This document shows, piece after piece, positions 1 to 13,800 of a DNA stretch of 64,000 nt. Location: contig WPIO01000001.1 in the NCBI GenBank assembly GCA_009760855.2, positions 5,974,001 to 6,038,000 of the forward strand. Direction: 5' to 3'. This DNA comes from Cristatella mucedo (lineage: Eukaryota; Bryozoa; Phylactolaemata; Cristatellidae). The position numbers were made by a program, and so were the translations under genes. The notes beneath the pieces are model-generated. The model was not told where the DNA came from and ran no database searches. It saw only the letters and a list, made by a program, of their open reading frames with translations. How positions within the stretch are numbered: position 1 is the stretch's first letter; each line of letters begins with the position of its first letter.

Positions 1-1107
1 GGGTAAGGATTTATTGCTTTTGGAATTCACCGAGACATGCCAGCACTTTAATATGCTTCGACGTAAGACTGCACTAAGTATTCTGGTGTAATGCATGTAG
101 ATAATTTGACTCTTAGTCAAAATTAATCATAAATTGTTCGTATATTCAAATATCTCCACCACTGTTTTAAGTTTTATCAAACTAATCCAAAGAGAAGTAA
201 CAATATTGGAACGCTCATCGAGGCAGACTCTTATTACTTATTACTTGGGGCATCGTGATTTTTACCGAGTTTTCCGAGAAAAAGCAGTGCTACCAAAGTA
301 ATGTCCAATCGGCTTCTTCCTATAGTGCCCCGTTTTCCAGTCACGAATCCTAATCGAAATTTGGATAGGGATTGAGCTGAGACTGATCGGGTTGAGCTTG
401 CCTTGCATAAAATTTGGAATCAAATAGAGCATAACTGGGAGTAGTCGGGCAATCTTTGGATCTCAATGCTCACACAGCGGAGATCGTTAACTCGAAAGAG
501 AACGTTGGAAGGCGTTGATTGGCACGACTAAGAGTCTATGCTGCAGGGCTGCGTTTGATTATGTCTATGGGCTCTTTATTAAAAGTGAACGATGGTTGCA
601 TGATAAAGCCATTGCTTCGGATATATCGAGGACGTTTCCCATATGGCACACTGTGTACCGTTTCGAATGTGCAAGGACTGCAAAGTACCCCTAATGATTT
701 AGCCTATAATAGTGCAAGGGCTATGAATGAATGAAATGGATCATGAACTATGTAGTATTTATGTTCAGCTTATTATCATGAACATAAAACTCAAACAGAA
801 ATTTTTTATTCACCCGGGCCAAATTTTTTATATTTAAATACTTTGTTTTAAAGTATTTTAATAAATAGAAGGCCTATTGTGTACGTTAGTCCTATTCTAA
901 AACTGTCAAGGCTAGTGATTTTGATCAGTAGGGACTGCCTGTACCTAGCGATCCCGGGCAATGTCAAAATTTACAGCGGGGCAATCTTACTAAGGTAGTA
1001 ATTTGCTGTTAAAAGCTGTAACTAAAGCGTTTTCTAATGCCTTTAGTTAGTTTTTCGTGACTTAAATTTTGCAATTAAACTTTGTCGCATTTCATCTGGG
1101 TTTACAG
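1..1107. other. Intron or upstream flank, nothing recognised
   Basis: AT-rich sequence before the first recognised M13 exon. The exon at 1108 begins in phase 2, so a coding exon must lie upstream, but I could not identify one here. The open frame near 519-734 has no family resemblance and no convincing splice borders. Confidence 0.5.
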
Positions 1108-1166
1108 TTGGTCAAGTGCTCCAGCAGTGGTGAACGCTTTTTACAACACCGTCAAGAACCAAATTG
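1108..1166 (+). CDS. M13 peptidase exon with NAFY motif
   Basis: The acceptor is tttacag and the donor gtaact. The exon reads [19 protein letters not shown] after one base that completes the previous codon. N-A-F-Y is the M13 substrate-binding motif that lies about 40 residues before HExxH. The exon ends in phase 1. Confidence 0.9.
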
Positions 1167-4100
1167 GTAACTACAGAATGTTCCCTAGGGCAATGTTGAT
1201 CTCTCTTAGCACTTGACACGCAGACGCTTACGTCCATGGTTAATATGCCTTCTCATTTGTCCCTTTTCGCTTGTAGTTTTTCCAGCTGGAATTTTGCAGC
1301 CACCGTTCTACGGAAAGCACAGACCGAAGTTAGTTTAATATTTTAATTTTAATTTTATTTCTTAATAGTAATGCAGCTGCTTTGATTACCTTTGCGAGGT
1401 CTTTCGACTTTAAATCATTTGGAATTGATTTTGAATTGATTGATTGAATAATTGACCGTCTTATCTCTTCTTGTCTTATGCAGGGCTCTTAATTATGGTG
1501 CTATTGGCATGGTGATTGGTCATGAAATCACTCATGGTTTTGACGATCAAGGTAAATGATTCTGGCAAACGTCACTCTGAGCAGATAACTTTTCCAAGAG
1601 ATAATGAATCAATTTTCTTATCTTTTATCGTTTGGCTCACAGTTGAAACCATCTGACTGTTAACTTCCGTATAGCTAGCTGTACGTAGGCTCTGATGCAA
1701 CGGGCACGATTGGATAATTATCGTATGCTGGTATGATGGAAATCTATGTCAGAGTTAAAATTGTTGGCCTTGGAACGTAGCGATCATGAGAATGGTTTTA
1801 CATAAATAGACCAGAATTAAGGCCCTGATTTGTGCCCTGCCTGACTTTTTCGACTCAAGTCATCTCGAGGAAGAGCAGTCACCTTAAAAAACTGAAAGGA
1901 GCTTTTGGGGGTTATCATTTTCACGTTATAATTTCAGAAAAGACTTGGAAACTTGTGGCACATCGCAACTAGAACAGACTCAAGCTTAAACGTGTAAATA
2001 GTGTCTATAATAAGGTCCAAAGACTTTATTTGCAGTGTCCTTTACTATCATGTAAGGAGTCTCTAGAATACTTCATCATGAAAGAGCTATGGAAAGTGAA
2101 TACAATTTTTATAATACGAAATGATATAACTCTAAGACTACGCCAGGATTAAGTATCCACACTTTAACTGTTGTCGGTGATCAGCAACTGAAAAATACTT
2201 TAAGCTTGCTTGACTTTACATTAGTTAAGCAAAGCTGTGTTAAAATTAAAATTAGCCATCGAATCCTGCTAATTACACATTTAATGTAACGACATAACTG
2301 CACATTATATCGAACGGATAATGAAGTATTGTGCTTAAACGAGAATACAATGCTATTATTTTTTAATTTTTCCATGCTATAGTTTTTCCTAAACAAGTAT
2401 TTCTGTACTAAATAAGCAATTGCAATTCAAGGAAAGATTATTGATATGCAGTAGCTGTTTACAACCAGCTTTCGCTGCAGCTACGGTGGATTCTTGGTTG
2501 GTTTTATAAATTGGTTTTCTTTTATAAACGGTTAAAAACCCTTGCTTAAAGACATTGTATTTAAGATGCTAACTAATTTTCTGAAGCTGGTATTCCGTAA
2601 TAATAATGGCTCGTTCTTGAAGGCGATACTCAGAATAGAGGGCGTTCATACTGCAGACAGCAGAAAGATCATTAAATTGCACTTATGGTTTTCATCTCTA
2701 GTGGTCATTCGATTGTGAAATATCTATGCAGTAAGCATGATTGCGTAACGAGTAGGTGCAGTTGTTCAATTTGTCCTTCTAATATTGCTAAGACTTGTAT
2801 CTCGTTTGTGGCTCTTTCCAGGGACAATTACTTCAATAAATTACTTGCTAAAATATTTCAATTGGCTACCAATATTGCAAGCCAGTCTATTTCTACTCCT
2901 AAACATGCCGCCGAGATATGTATTTATTCTCCTTATATTCAGCCAGGCTTACTCTTTGGTTTAGAGCTGCAGGTACTTTCATTTGAACTGACAAAATTAG
3001 CCACAGTATAAGTTTCAAAGAACAAGACCTGCCACTGTTTCTCAGAATTTTAAACAAAACATTCCAACTCAAATGAGCCTCTAGAATTGTAACAATCTCT
3101 TTGCCAAGCTAGTGCTTCCAGTCCATTCAGTTAGCTGTACCGCTCTTTCATTTATAGATTGCTGAATGCAGATGTTTTTTTGTCCAAGTGCAAATCCGCT
3201 GCAAAATTATAATACAGATATAGTGCATAATTCTACCTAATTAATTTCATTAGAAGTTAGAATTTACTTGCTCCTCATAGCCTTTGCTCCAACCAAGGGA
3301 ATTTCCTTAGCTGTTCATTCCCAAAATTTTACACGTTGTGACGAAGGGAAATAATTTGCTGACCTATTCACGTACATAAACTTGTCATTCCGTCATGCAC
3401 TTTGAGTGATACAGCTGCGAAAAGACGCAGCCGTAAGGTCAAATCGACCGTAGGCCGTCTCAAATACTGGCTGCCTCTGTGTCGAACCAATGCAATATCT
3501 AACAGAACATGTCTAAAGACAGGCTCTGGAAAACAAATTCATTTTTGGTCAAATGACGTAAGCCCAAACAACCCACTCGAACAAAAGACCCATAGATAAA
3601 ATTAGCATATTAAAAGTTTTAGGCGTTGGCAAGGCTTGCAACCATAAGCAACGCATTCTCATGGACACAAGCCAATTACAAAAATAAATTTTATGAACCA
3701 GTCCAAGAGGCAATTTAATAAAAGGAAAATTTAAATATTAGGAATTACATGCTTAACTTAAAGAAGAAAGAGGCACAGTACACTTGTGAAAAATCGCTAG
3801 AAAAATCCCTAAAACCAGCAAAATATCGCGTAAAAATTCAATTTAAAAAATTAAGACCGTACTTATAGGCACATAGCTGCACTGAAGTTCAGCTGCAATG
3901 AATACCCGGCCGACAGACCATCGCTAAGGCCTTCGGTCTTTCTAGTGTGAACATATGCAAACATCATAACAGCAAGCAACTAAAATGGCTGAACAAATCT
4001 TCGTTATGTCATCTTCATCTTGATTGTGCCATTTCCTTCATTCTTCAGGTAGGCAATATGACAAAGATGGAAATCTTGTTCAATGGTGGAGCGACTCAGC

Positions 4101-7100
4101 TGATAAAGCATTCAAAGACAAAGCCAAGTGCATCGTCAACCAATATAGCAACTTTACCGTTACTCAAATCGGAATGAAGGTGATTTATTCCTTTGCGTAA
4201 CAGAATATGTTTTCCTTTGTAGTAAGTCTATTTGTTGTATTTGCTTTCACTTTAGTGGAAGTGGCTAGTATTCACTGTTTTGTTCTTAGAGCGGAATGCC
4301 GCTAAGAAATACACATTTAAAAGTAGTCTGTTTTAATCAGGAACCGAGCACTAAGCAGTAGCTCCGGAGAGCCTGCATCTCGATTTGTATGGCGGCGGGC
4401 CTGATCTACCATGTCCGTTGTACTGGGTGAGCAGGCGTGGACCAACTGCTGATTAATAGCACGGCAGGCCAAGCGAGCGGGCTGGATAGCCACAGCTCGA
4501 GGTTGGCCCCTTCGGCTGACCTCTGGGCTTGGCCTTGCCGCCCGTTGCTGCTCAACATTCCTCCCACGTAGCTTGAGACCAAGGGCGCCAAAAGGCGAAC
4601 ATATTAGCTGAATGGCACTTGAGGTCTGCAGGCAGGCAAGCGGTTGCGACCATTTTCGTGGTTGATTTTGGAGCCGGTGGGTAGTCGGTAGGTCGCAGCT
4701 GAGGGGGGCTGACGCACCCTCTAGGTAACCCCGGCTTGGGGAGTGTGGGGGGAAGCCTCAACTCTCATAGTGGACTCAGCTGGTCTACAGGCCGCTTCCA
4801 AATCTGACAGGTTGAGTTGACTCAAACGTGAGCCTGAGGATTACAGCACATCTTCGAAACGATTGCTCGCGCCCATTCGCAAAGTCGGTCGCCCCACCTG
4901 CATTAGGGTCGATTGTAGCATAGTTGACCCTTGGCGTAGCTGTAGGCGGTCTTCATCCGGCCCCTGTCGACCTCACGAGAAATTAGGCTGCCCACGCCCG
5001 GCTTCCTCCATCGGTCATCGTTGAGCGGCCTGCACTGGCGACGGAGTGAGGGCGTCAGCGATCGCCCTGATTTGGCACACTGACGGGCCATCGTGCAGCA
5101 GGCTGTGGCCTGGCAGCAGGCAGTCGCAAACCTCATGGACACCACGGCCCTTCCCGTGTGCACTCCCGCCGTTCCTACAAGGACAACTACCGAGATTCGC
5201 TGCTATACTATGGCGTCTCGGCAAAATAAGTTTAAGTTAGGTACCGTTGTCACTACGAATCGTAGTGACTGCTCGTGTGGAGCTGCAACGCCCGAAGTTA
5301 GCTAATACATCAGCCATAGCGTCGGCCTGGATTGCGACTAGCACCGGCAGGGAATGCTTGGTGGCGGATTTGCAGGGGCCGGGTGCTGGGCCAATCGCCG
5401 TCTTTCCCAGCTATTCCCAGACGGTGCAGGAAATGAAACTTTCTGCTGATCCAGTGTCAATCGCGAAAGAGATTTTGAGGGCATTAGGTCGAATTGACTG
5501 CCTCAATTGAGGAACGTTCTGTTTTCAGCGAGCCTTGCTGAGGTGCCACGGCTTTTAGCGATAGGGTTTACCGCCCACGAGCCGGCCGTGAGCTTTATGC
5601 ACACTGCATTTAAATGGCCGGATTCGGTACAGAAGCTGCAAACAGCGTTTCGAAAACGGCAGCTCTGGTGGCTACGATCGATGCTGCTGCAGGTAAAACA
5701 CGAGCTCGCAGGTAGGCCACTTTCGGGGTCGGAGGTGCGGCAGCGAGCCACCGACGGCGCCTCTCGCTCCGACTTGCCAGTGTAGCCGGTGGAGTTGACC
5801 GCAGAACCACGGTATGCTGAGCCGCCGAGTGAGGCGGCTTGGAGCGATTACCGAGATAGGTCGGCTTTCCGGCGTGAATAGGCTGTGGTCGCTGCTGACG
5901 CAGTGTGTCTCGAGCGACTCTCGAAGACTCCTCTACTTCAAGAGAAAATTGCGTGGAGCGAGCAAAGGATAGCGCGTCATCCTTAGCGGAAACAGCACTT
6001 TGAGAACGGATTAATTGCCGACGGAGCGAGCGAATTTGGTGCTGAGTGAGTCATTCAGTGGGTCCTTGATTGACGCGAAATCGAATGCTGACACCTTTTG
6101 AGGAATGAGGGCTGCGATCTCTTTACTAGACTCGCCAGCCTCGAGCTGCAGGTCCGACCAGTGTTTATACCTTTCTCGAAGGAGGAGGCGTATAGGGTTG
6201 AAGTGCAAACTCGTGTAGTAAGCTATCTGATTAATGTTCAAATTGTTGGCATCATGCTCCGGCGTCTGCTGCGAAGCGTACCCTGACAGCAATTTGAACA
6301 GTACTGGGGACTGGCTGACGAGAAATACTTGCTCAAGTTTTGCGTCGGGTGCGGAATGTGCCCCCCCCCCATGAACACGTTGACACTCGCCCAGTAGTGT
6401 GTCCACAGCTCTGTGGCCGAAACAAAAGCTGTGATATTAGGTATCGCCGCTTGATAACCACCGATCTGCTGCTGGATGCTCATACCTTGTAAACAGTTTA
6501 GCAGAATGTGGATCTAATTTTTGTGCTGGTCGTTCATAAACCTCTTCAGTTCTTTCTGATGATTTTTCTTCTCCTCGAGCTGTCGTTGAAGAAGTTATAC
6601 CATCTTCCTCTCGGCCATCTCAGTTGTAGCTGGATTCCGTAAAATCCAGTACCATCTTCGTTGGATGACAGAAACGTGTCGCGTAGGGTGCCAGAAATGT
6701 GCTATGTTCTTAGGGTGAAATGCAGCTCAGAAATGCACATTCAAAAGTATAGTCTAATCAGGAAACAGCCCCAAACAGTAGCTCCGGAGAGTCTGCATCT
6801 GAGTTGCAGGGCGGCCAGCCTGATTTACTATATCTACGGTACTACGTGTACGGGCTGGCCTGCCACTGCTGATTCATAGCAGTGGGGGGTGCCAAACGAG
6901 AGGACTGAATAGCCGCCTCTCGATGTTGGCGCTTTTGGGCCAAGCACAAAGGCTTCGTCAGCCACTATACGTTGCTGTGTGGTCGTTGGCACGACACCAT
7001 TCACTATAAACGTTTCTTTTGTAATCAGGAAAAAGTAAATTAAAAATTTTTCTTTTGCCAATAAAAAACAGATGAGTTCACCTTTTTGGTTCGCACTTAG

Positions 7101-7744
7101 CAAGAAATTGAATCAATATTGGAGGAATTTCTACTGAAGTGCACAAAATTGTCACACGGGCCAAGAAGTGGATAGTTTCCAAGATTAACGGTCATTCCCG
7201 TAGTCGCTTTCACGAATTAACACCCTAACGTTGCCTCCTGTCATTGTCTTATTATTCTACCCTCGTTAGCAGCATTACAAGTCCAGCAAATTGTGATGAA
7301 AAACTCAAAGTTTGCTGCATTACTATTATTTAAGATGAGTGTCAAAGCTTTCCGCTTTTAAGGCTATCCTACCACCGATTTAGCCACGGATCTTCATCTT
7401 AGTCACACCAAATTTATATACTTCTAGGTCTCGTGATATTTAATAAAGCTCCGAACCACTAGACGAAGCTGTTCAAGCTGCTTGCTGTTGAGTTCTTTTG
7501 CTCGTTTGCACTCAATAATCATCTTTGTGAGTGGTCCCAAAAAACTTGGAATTCTCCTTTGCCTCGGATAGCTTGAGAAAACATTTGGAATGCACTTGAA
7601 GGCACTGATGACAGTAGCACTATTTGGGTGTCTGCCAGTAGCTTCCGTTTACTTTGTCACTCCACAACCCACTCCTACAGAAGCGTGGTTTTCCTTGGCC
7701 TGTTCAGCATGTGTTAATATCCTAGCAGCCTAGGTGTCGCAAAA

Positions 7745-7832
<88 letters not shown>

Positions 7833-10800
7833 CGAGCCTCAAAACTAGCTAAGGCTTTATTGGAGACCAATAATTAAAGCAACTAATTTAAAGGGTTGAA
7901 TGGCAATGCTAGTTTATTCGTCTTTGACATCACAAGTTCTACCGCAAGAAAGAGCAGATAAGGAAGTGACTTTGCCATAGATTAATTTCTCGCATTGTCC
8001 AAATAAATTAGCCGGATGCATAACAGCATTCCTCTGCAGTATGTTTATAGCGTTTTGATGACACCTCAAAAACTTGTAATCCGCTAATTGCGGATTTTTA
8101 AGAAAGCTGAAATTTCATTGTTTTAAATAGTCACGTGCAAGTAACGAGACACTCTTTAAAAATAGGTGAGAAGTGAAGCAAAACACAAAGCACAGCAGAA
8201 AACTCATTGGCACACATTTTCTTAGCTGTAGCTCGACTGAAGCTCGCATATGATTAAAGTAAGTATCCCTCATTAGTTTTGTTATGTGTAACTTTGTAAT
8301 ACTTCGATATACTTTTTGCGTTTAGTCCCAGACAAAGTTCACGTGAGCAGTTGAAGCTAGTTAGCTAATTTAATTCTTGGCAGTCTTTGGTATGGCAGTC
8401 ATTACATGACGTCATTAGGAGCTATACGTTTGTCAGTTACTATTTAGATAGGATTGCAGGAAACTCAGCACCGTTCAAATATTTCAAGAATTTGATTGAA
8501 CTCTGTGGAAAAATCTAATCTCCTTAGCTAAAGTTATTGTCCTAAAGTTAATGATAGAGTTACTTTGGTCCAATCACTAGATGATGCCTTCTATGTAAAA
8601 TATGCCACATCACTACTAACTGTATTCTGTCCAGCCACTGATACCCTGCCGAATACCGATTGCCTATTTTGGCCAATATATGGCTCTAAATCGAATGCAA
8701 GGCAACTGTTTGATACAGCTCTAGAAACAGTGACTGTACTGGTATAGCCGGCTTCGAACCAAAGTGAAGGTGAATGTATTAGATGAGCCAGGACGTGGGC
8801 TCGAGCCCCGTGGCATATGCGAAGTGCCTGAATAGTGATTAAGTTCTCTTAGGTCGCTATATAGAAAAGTTTTTATTTATTTATTATTGTTTTTGGTAAG
8901 AAGTTGAATTAAGGTCAAGGTTAAACTCACGGCAATAGTCAGTCCATGCCACCCTGTACTATGACCACAAGGCAGAAAACAATCTGGCTGGTTGGGATTC
9001 TCGAATATTGTGCTGACAATGACACATTCCGGCCAGCCTGTTTGCTCATATTTGATCCATACGAACAACCCAGTGCTTTCAGTCGGGACTTCTGTGAAAT
9101 CAATCAGCACTTGACACTGGTATTATTTACCTTATCAATAGAGATCTTTTCTAGCTGCTTTTGAGTATTTCTCTGTTATGCTGCCGCGTTAGTAATATAT
9201 TAATGTAGGCAAGTCTACTTGTGCCGTTGCAGGTTAATGGCATGCGGACACAAGGCGAAAATATTGCCGACAATGGGGGTGTAAAACAAGCTTTTAAAGT
9301 GAGTGGTCATGCAATTTGATCCTTCTATCGCAATGAGTCTTTATAGTTCCGTCTAATAAAATGGCATCGAGACAGAAATATTTAGACGTCGGGCTCTGGG
9401 TTTTGTCACCAGTACCAGTTTATAGTTGGGCATGGGGCGAGAAATTAGGTGTGCTGATTATTTATGTAGACAGAGTCGAAATGAGATGGATCATGAATGT
9501 CGAGAAGTGAGAGAAGAAGACACGATATACATTTGTGATTGATCGTGTGCTACTACCCTAAATTAGCTTTGTCGCTAGATAGTCATTATGAGATGTAGTT
9601 TCTTCGCAGAAGGTTTGGTCTCAATATCTCCAATACCGAAGGCATGAACTGGAACAGTTAAAACATTCCGACAAAGAAGAAATGCAAGAGACGCAGAATG
9701 TGTGACTGAGAAACCACCAGCATTTACCATGCATTATTGCTGGCGAGCAAATTAAAATTGCAACTCAGGAAAGCCTGCCATCTTTAGAACAGCTAAGTGG
9801 GGTTAGCTCAAAACGATTCACCGATCTGTCTCATGGAATGCCCAGACCAAATTAAGAAAAGGTCACTGAGTGCGATTTAATAAATTAATGAAGCCAATCA
9901 TTTTGACATATATAATACCATGCCACAGTGCATGTGGATGCTGCTACTAGTAGCAGCGATTGATACTCTGAATAAATGCTAGGAGAATTTAGCACAACAT
10001 TGCTTGAAATTGAAATCCATTTGAATGTCCTGTATGTGCGCTAAGGCATATGCTTGTGCTCTGAGCAGGCTTACAGAGCATGGGTGGCCAAGAATGGAGA
10101 AGAGCAACGATTGCCTGGAGTCAGCTTGACGCCGGACCAGCTGTTCTTCCTTGGCTTCGGGCAGGTACGATGTCAAGCTGGCTGACAGCCTATCTGAAAA
10201 GTTTTGCTAGTTCTCAGCCCCGTTCGCAGCCTCAGCAAGCTTCAAGATTTCGAATCTTTAGCGTGCTCCTCGAGGGCTTGTCTCTCCTTAGAGCCATCGT
10301 ATCTCCCACCAAGTCTCTTGGATTTCAATTTAGACATAATATTCTTTTCATGCAGGTGGCGGATGGAGTGACGAAGGAATCTTTATATCGGAGTTTCTGT
10401 TTGTCTCAATAGCTTTAATTACATGGTCCAACTGTGATCGTGGTAATGTTCTATGTCTTTAGCACATTTGAGTATAAACTATTGAAACGGGATGAACTAT
10501 TAATGCATGAGAAACTTCTATTTAAAGCCTACCTACTTATCCTCGCTTCGCACTTAAATTGTCAGTTGCTGCACCATTTATTTGCCCTTTTTAAAAGTCT
10601 AAATTAAAATTGGACGGTGCAAATGTATTTGTGCTTTATATCGAAACTCTTCAATGGCCCTAGCTCTGGGTTTCGGCTACTGGCTTGGAGTCTAGTATGA
10701 TGCTAACCATCAATATACACTCTGTTGCAGGTACAATTCAGTATTTCACAAAACTATTTGATCTTTCGTTTTCTGATTATGTCATACATGATATTAGTTG

Positions 10801-13800
10801 AATGCCGGCTGATGCTGCCAAATGTCTATCCGTGCTGCTTCTGCCAGTCGGCGACGAGCCGGATGCTTCGGTTCACCAGACGCGTTTACTGATGATTATT
10901 ACACAGAATTAGCTCGGCTGGGAAATTATAACTACTTTCTCACGATATCTGACTCAACTAGAATCTCTCTGCAATTTCTACTGGATCTTTCGACAGAGTT
11001 TGATGCCATAGATTCTCAGGTCCTCAATGAGCGTTTATCCCTTCGCCTGGGGTTTACTGGCACTGCATTGCATAAGTTTAGGTCGTATCTCAGAAGCTTA
11101 TTACAGATAATATGTCAGCGAGTCAATCGTCCGAGTACACTATAAAGTACAGGATACCCAAGGGATCTGTGCTTGATCCACTTCCTCAAAATTTATACTT
11201 GACATCTCCACTGTGTACTCGCCAATCACAAAATAATCTTTCATTTTTTTCTGAATAACACACAAACTGCAAGTGTGCTTTTATCCATCCTTACCCTCAT
11301 GCGTGAGGATCGTAACTCCATTGCAGCCCCTATTAATAACATTTTTACTTGGAAGATAGTCACAAATCAGTAAATTGAATTAAGATAAAACCAACATAAA
11401 TAGTGCTTTTCTAAGGTTGAAGTCTCACTCTCCTTCTGCATTTGAGTCGATCTTGGTGTTCACATTACAAGGCAACTTTTTACTTTACGACCACGTCAGC
11501 TCGCTCCTCAGTCAAATCTGCCAAATTTCAGCTTTGTGACAAGTAATCCGTGCATTTTTTACATCTCTCATCGAATTTTTAACTAAAAATGTTCATGTCT
11601 TCCTGCAAGTGAAATAAGGTTTAAAGTTGCTGCAAAAACTCTAAAACTAGGCTTTTCTTCCGGGAGTATTGCAAATATCACATTGTATCAATTCTTAAAG
11701 ACCATCACTGGATATCCATCTAGAAGTTTGACTTCCAGTTCTGCCCCTCACTTTTGTGTACCTCATGCTCTTGCTCAAACCGTATATTTTCAAACTAACA
11801 TCTATACAGCGTAAGTATTGTACTACACGACTGTTTGACTTAAAATCTGTAGCTGTGCCTCTAACAAAGCTCACTTCGTAGAAAGCAGGCTTTTAGGTCG
11901 TATGCCCCAAGCTTGGACCTCAGCTCGATCGGAAGTCCCCCACTCAATAAAGATCAAAGATGAGCTCCAATCAATATTTTACACTCAGCATTGGCTCTGT
12001 CCTTATGAGTTTTTGTTTAAACGTTTATGTGTGCTGACACTGTCCTTCTTATCACGAGCTGATAAACATGGCTTTTTCAGAATTTTTTAGTTGCCTATAA
12101 CGATAGTTTTTACTCTCAGGGTGATACAAATATGTTCTACGACTAATATTAAAATTAATATGATTACTCTTAAAGCCTTTCTCTGGGCTTAAGCAATACG
12201 AAAATCTAAATTTTACTTGGTGAATTTGCCCAAAGGCAGCCAAACTTAATGCAGGAATTGATCTCAGCCGAAGTACTTATTTTAACGGCCAGCATTTTAC
12301 CGGCCTTGTGGGCCACAGGAGTTCTTTGCCGAGCTCTAGTTGCATCATATATTAATAATGAGTAGTACTAATAAATTCATGTGCTACGTTTCTACCTCCA
12401 GATAAAAAATGCTAGCACTACTCTGCAACCAATTCTTCGTATTATGTTTCCAGAGTGCTCAGATGATTACTTATTACGGCGATTACATATTAAGTGATTT
12501 TTTAAGTTAGCCAACATTGAGAAAAATGCTACTAAATTTATATAGCATTGGACAAAGATATCCCGTCTATGTATTGATCCATGCATTTGAAACATCCCGT
12601 CTCGGCGTTAGTAACTCACTACTTGCCTGCTGATTTAGCAGCATATGAGATCAGGAGCTTGCAGCTGATGCTCAGCTCTGCAGCTTGGCTCGACTGTCAT
12701 GAGGGCTACAGTTGCCACAGCGCCACACCACTTCTCGCCAACCTGCACTGGCTTCCAGTCAAGCAATAAGTCAGCTTTAAGGTTATGTCATTCATTTGAA
12801 GGTATTTTCATTCCTTTGCTCTTGCCTACCGATACGAAATACTCCCCACCAGGCTAGGCATAATGCCATCCGATTTTCCGACTCATGTTGTTTACACAAA
12901 CCTTGAATGAAACTCAAATCTCTTTGAGACTGTTTCTTTAGCTAGCATGCTCCCAAAGACTGAAAGGTTTTCTTTTTTAGCTCGCATGCTCCCAAAGCTT
13001 GTAACTCACTTCCGACTTTCGTCACGACATCAACGATACCGCCTGACTTGACCACTTTAAAAGCAGGCACCCATTTAGGCACCCATTTATCACAGCATTA
13101 GTGAGTCCATGCCATTCGTCGTCTGTGTGCTTTTGGGGAATGACGCTGTCCATGCTGCCACTAACCGTATTTGCATGCTGACCCTGTGCATGTCACATCT
13201 AACCATGTAATGCTGGTTTTTAGTTAGCATGCTACGACTAATCATCATATCTCGCTTCCTTTGTAGCAAAACTAAAGTGGCTAGACAGAGAATGGTTTAC
13301 TTTAGGCAGCTATAACAAATTTACTATTATTATAATTAACTTTGTTTCATTATTAAAACTTCAGTCAGTGCTGACTCTTTCTCTTCGATAGGTTTGAGAT
13401 CCGAGCTGAGAGCTTCTTTTGTTGCTGCATCATCGAAATGCATTCCGAAATTTTAGCCCTAATTTGCATTCTGTAAACTGTATAGGTTACCAATGGGATT
13501 AGTTTTATCAATATAAATATAGAAATTAAGTGCAAAAATGCCGAATCAATCGTGCCTGTGTTATTGAATTTTTGACAGCTTCACTTCGTCTAGCGACAGA
13601 TGTCGAGAGATTTCGGGTAGCGAACTTCACTATACAATACAGGCCTTGTGAAAGGCCTGTAACTCGCCATTCTTGCTGTGCTCGCTGGGCTGTGCTGCCC
13701 TGCATTGAACTGGATCGTTCACTTAAACTTGCTCGTGCTAGGTCTGGTGCGGAGTTGACAAGGACAGCAGCCTGGTAAACAGTGTCGCTACGGGTGCTCA

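Larger units (their letters stand above)
4281..6996 (-). mobile_element. Internally deleted Ty3/gypsy-type LTR retrotransposon
   Basis: Two direct repeats of about 280-290 bp (4281-4557 and 6705-6996) bracket a GC-rich core. On the minus strand the core holds, in order, a gag region, zinc knuckles, an aspartic protease with DTG, and an integrase C-terminal-like segment. Both LTRs have TG...CA-type ends. The minus-strand 3' LTR is preceded by a purine run (complement of 4558-4571), and the 5' LTR is followed by a TGGCACCC primer-site-like sequence (complement of 6681-6693). Reverse transcriptase, RNase H and the integrase core are absent, so the copy is defective and would need another element to move. 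It sits in an M13 intron in antisense orientation. The hexamer ATTCAC occurs at 4270-4275 and 6999-7004 and could be a target duplication if the ends are slightly misplaced. Confidence 0.85.
6997..9232. other. M13 intron remainder with a GA microsatellite and a SINE
   Basis: This intron part lies between the LTR element and the GENIAD exon. It carries (GA)n at 7747-7829 and a tRNA-derived SINE at about 8740-8885. The rest shows no recognised gene or repeat. Confidence 0.6.

Noticed and set aside
10340-10412. Possible M13 exon after a good acceptor, reading [14 protein letters not shown]
   Set aside because: It aligned loosely to the VWC block, but the true block with VWC and AHSPG, correct phases and a donor was found at 13742-13818, so this is a chance frame.
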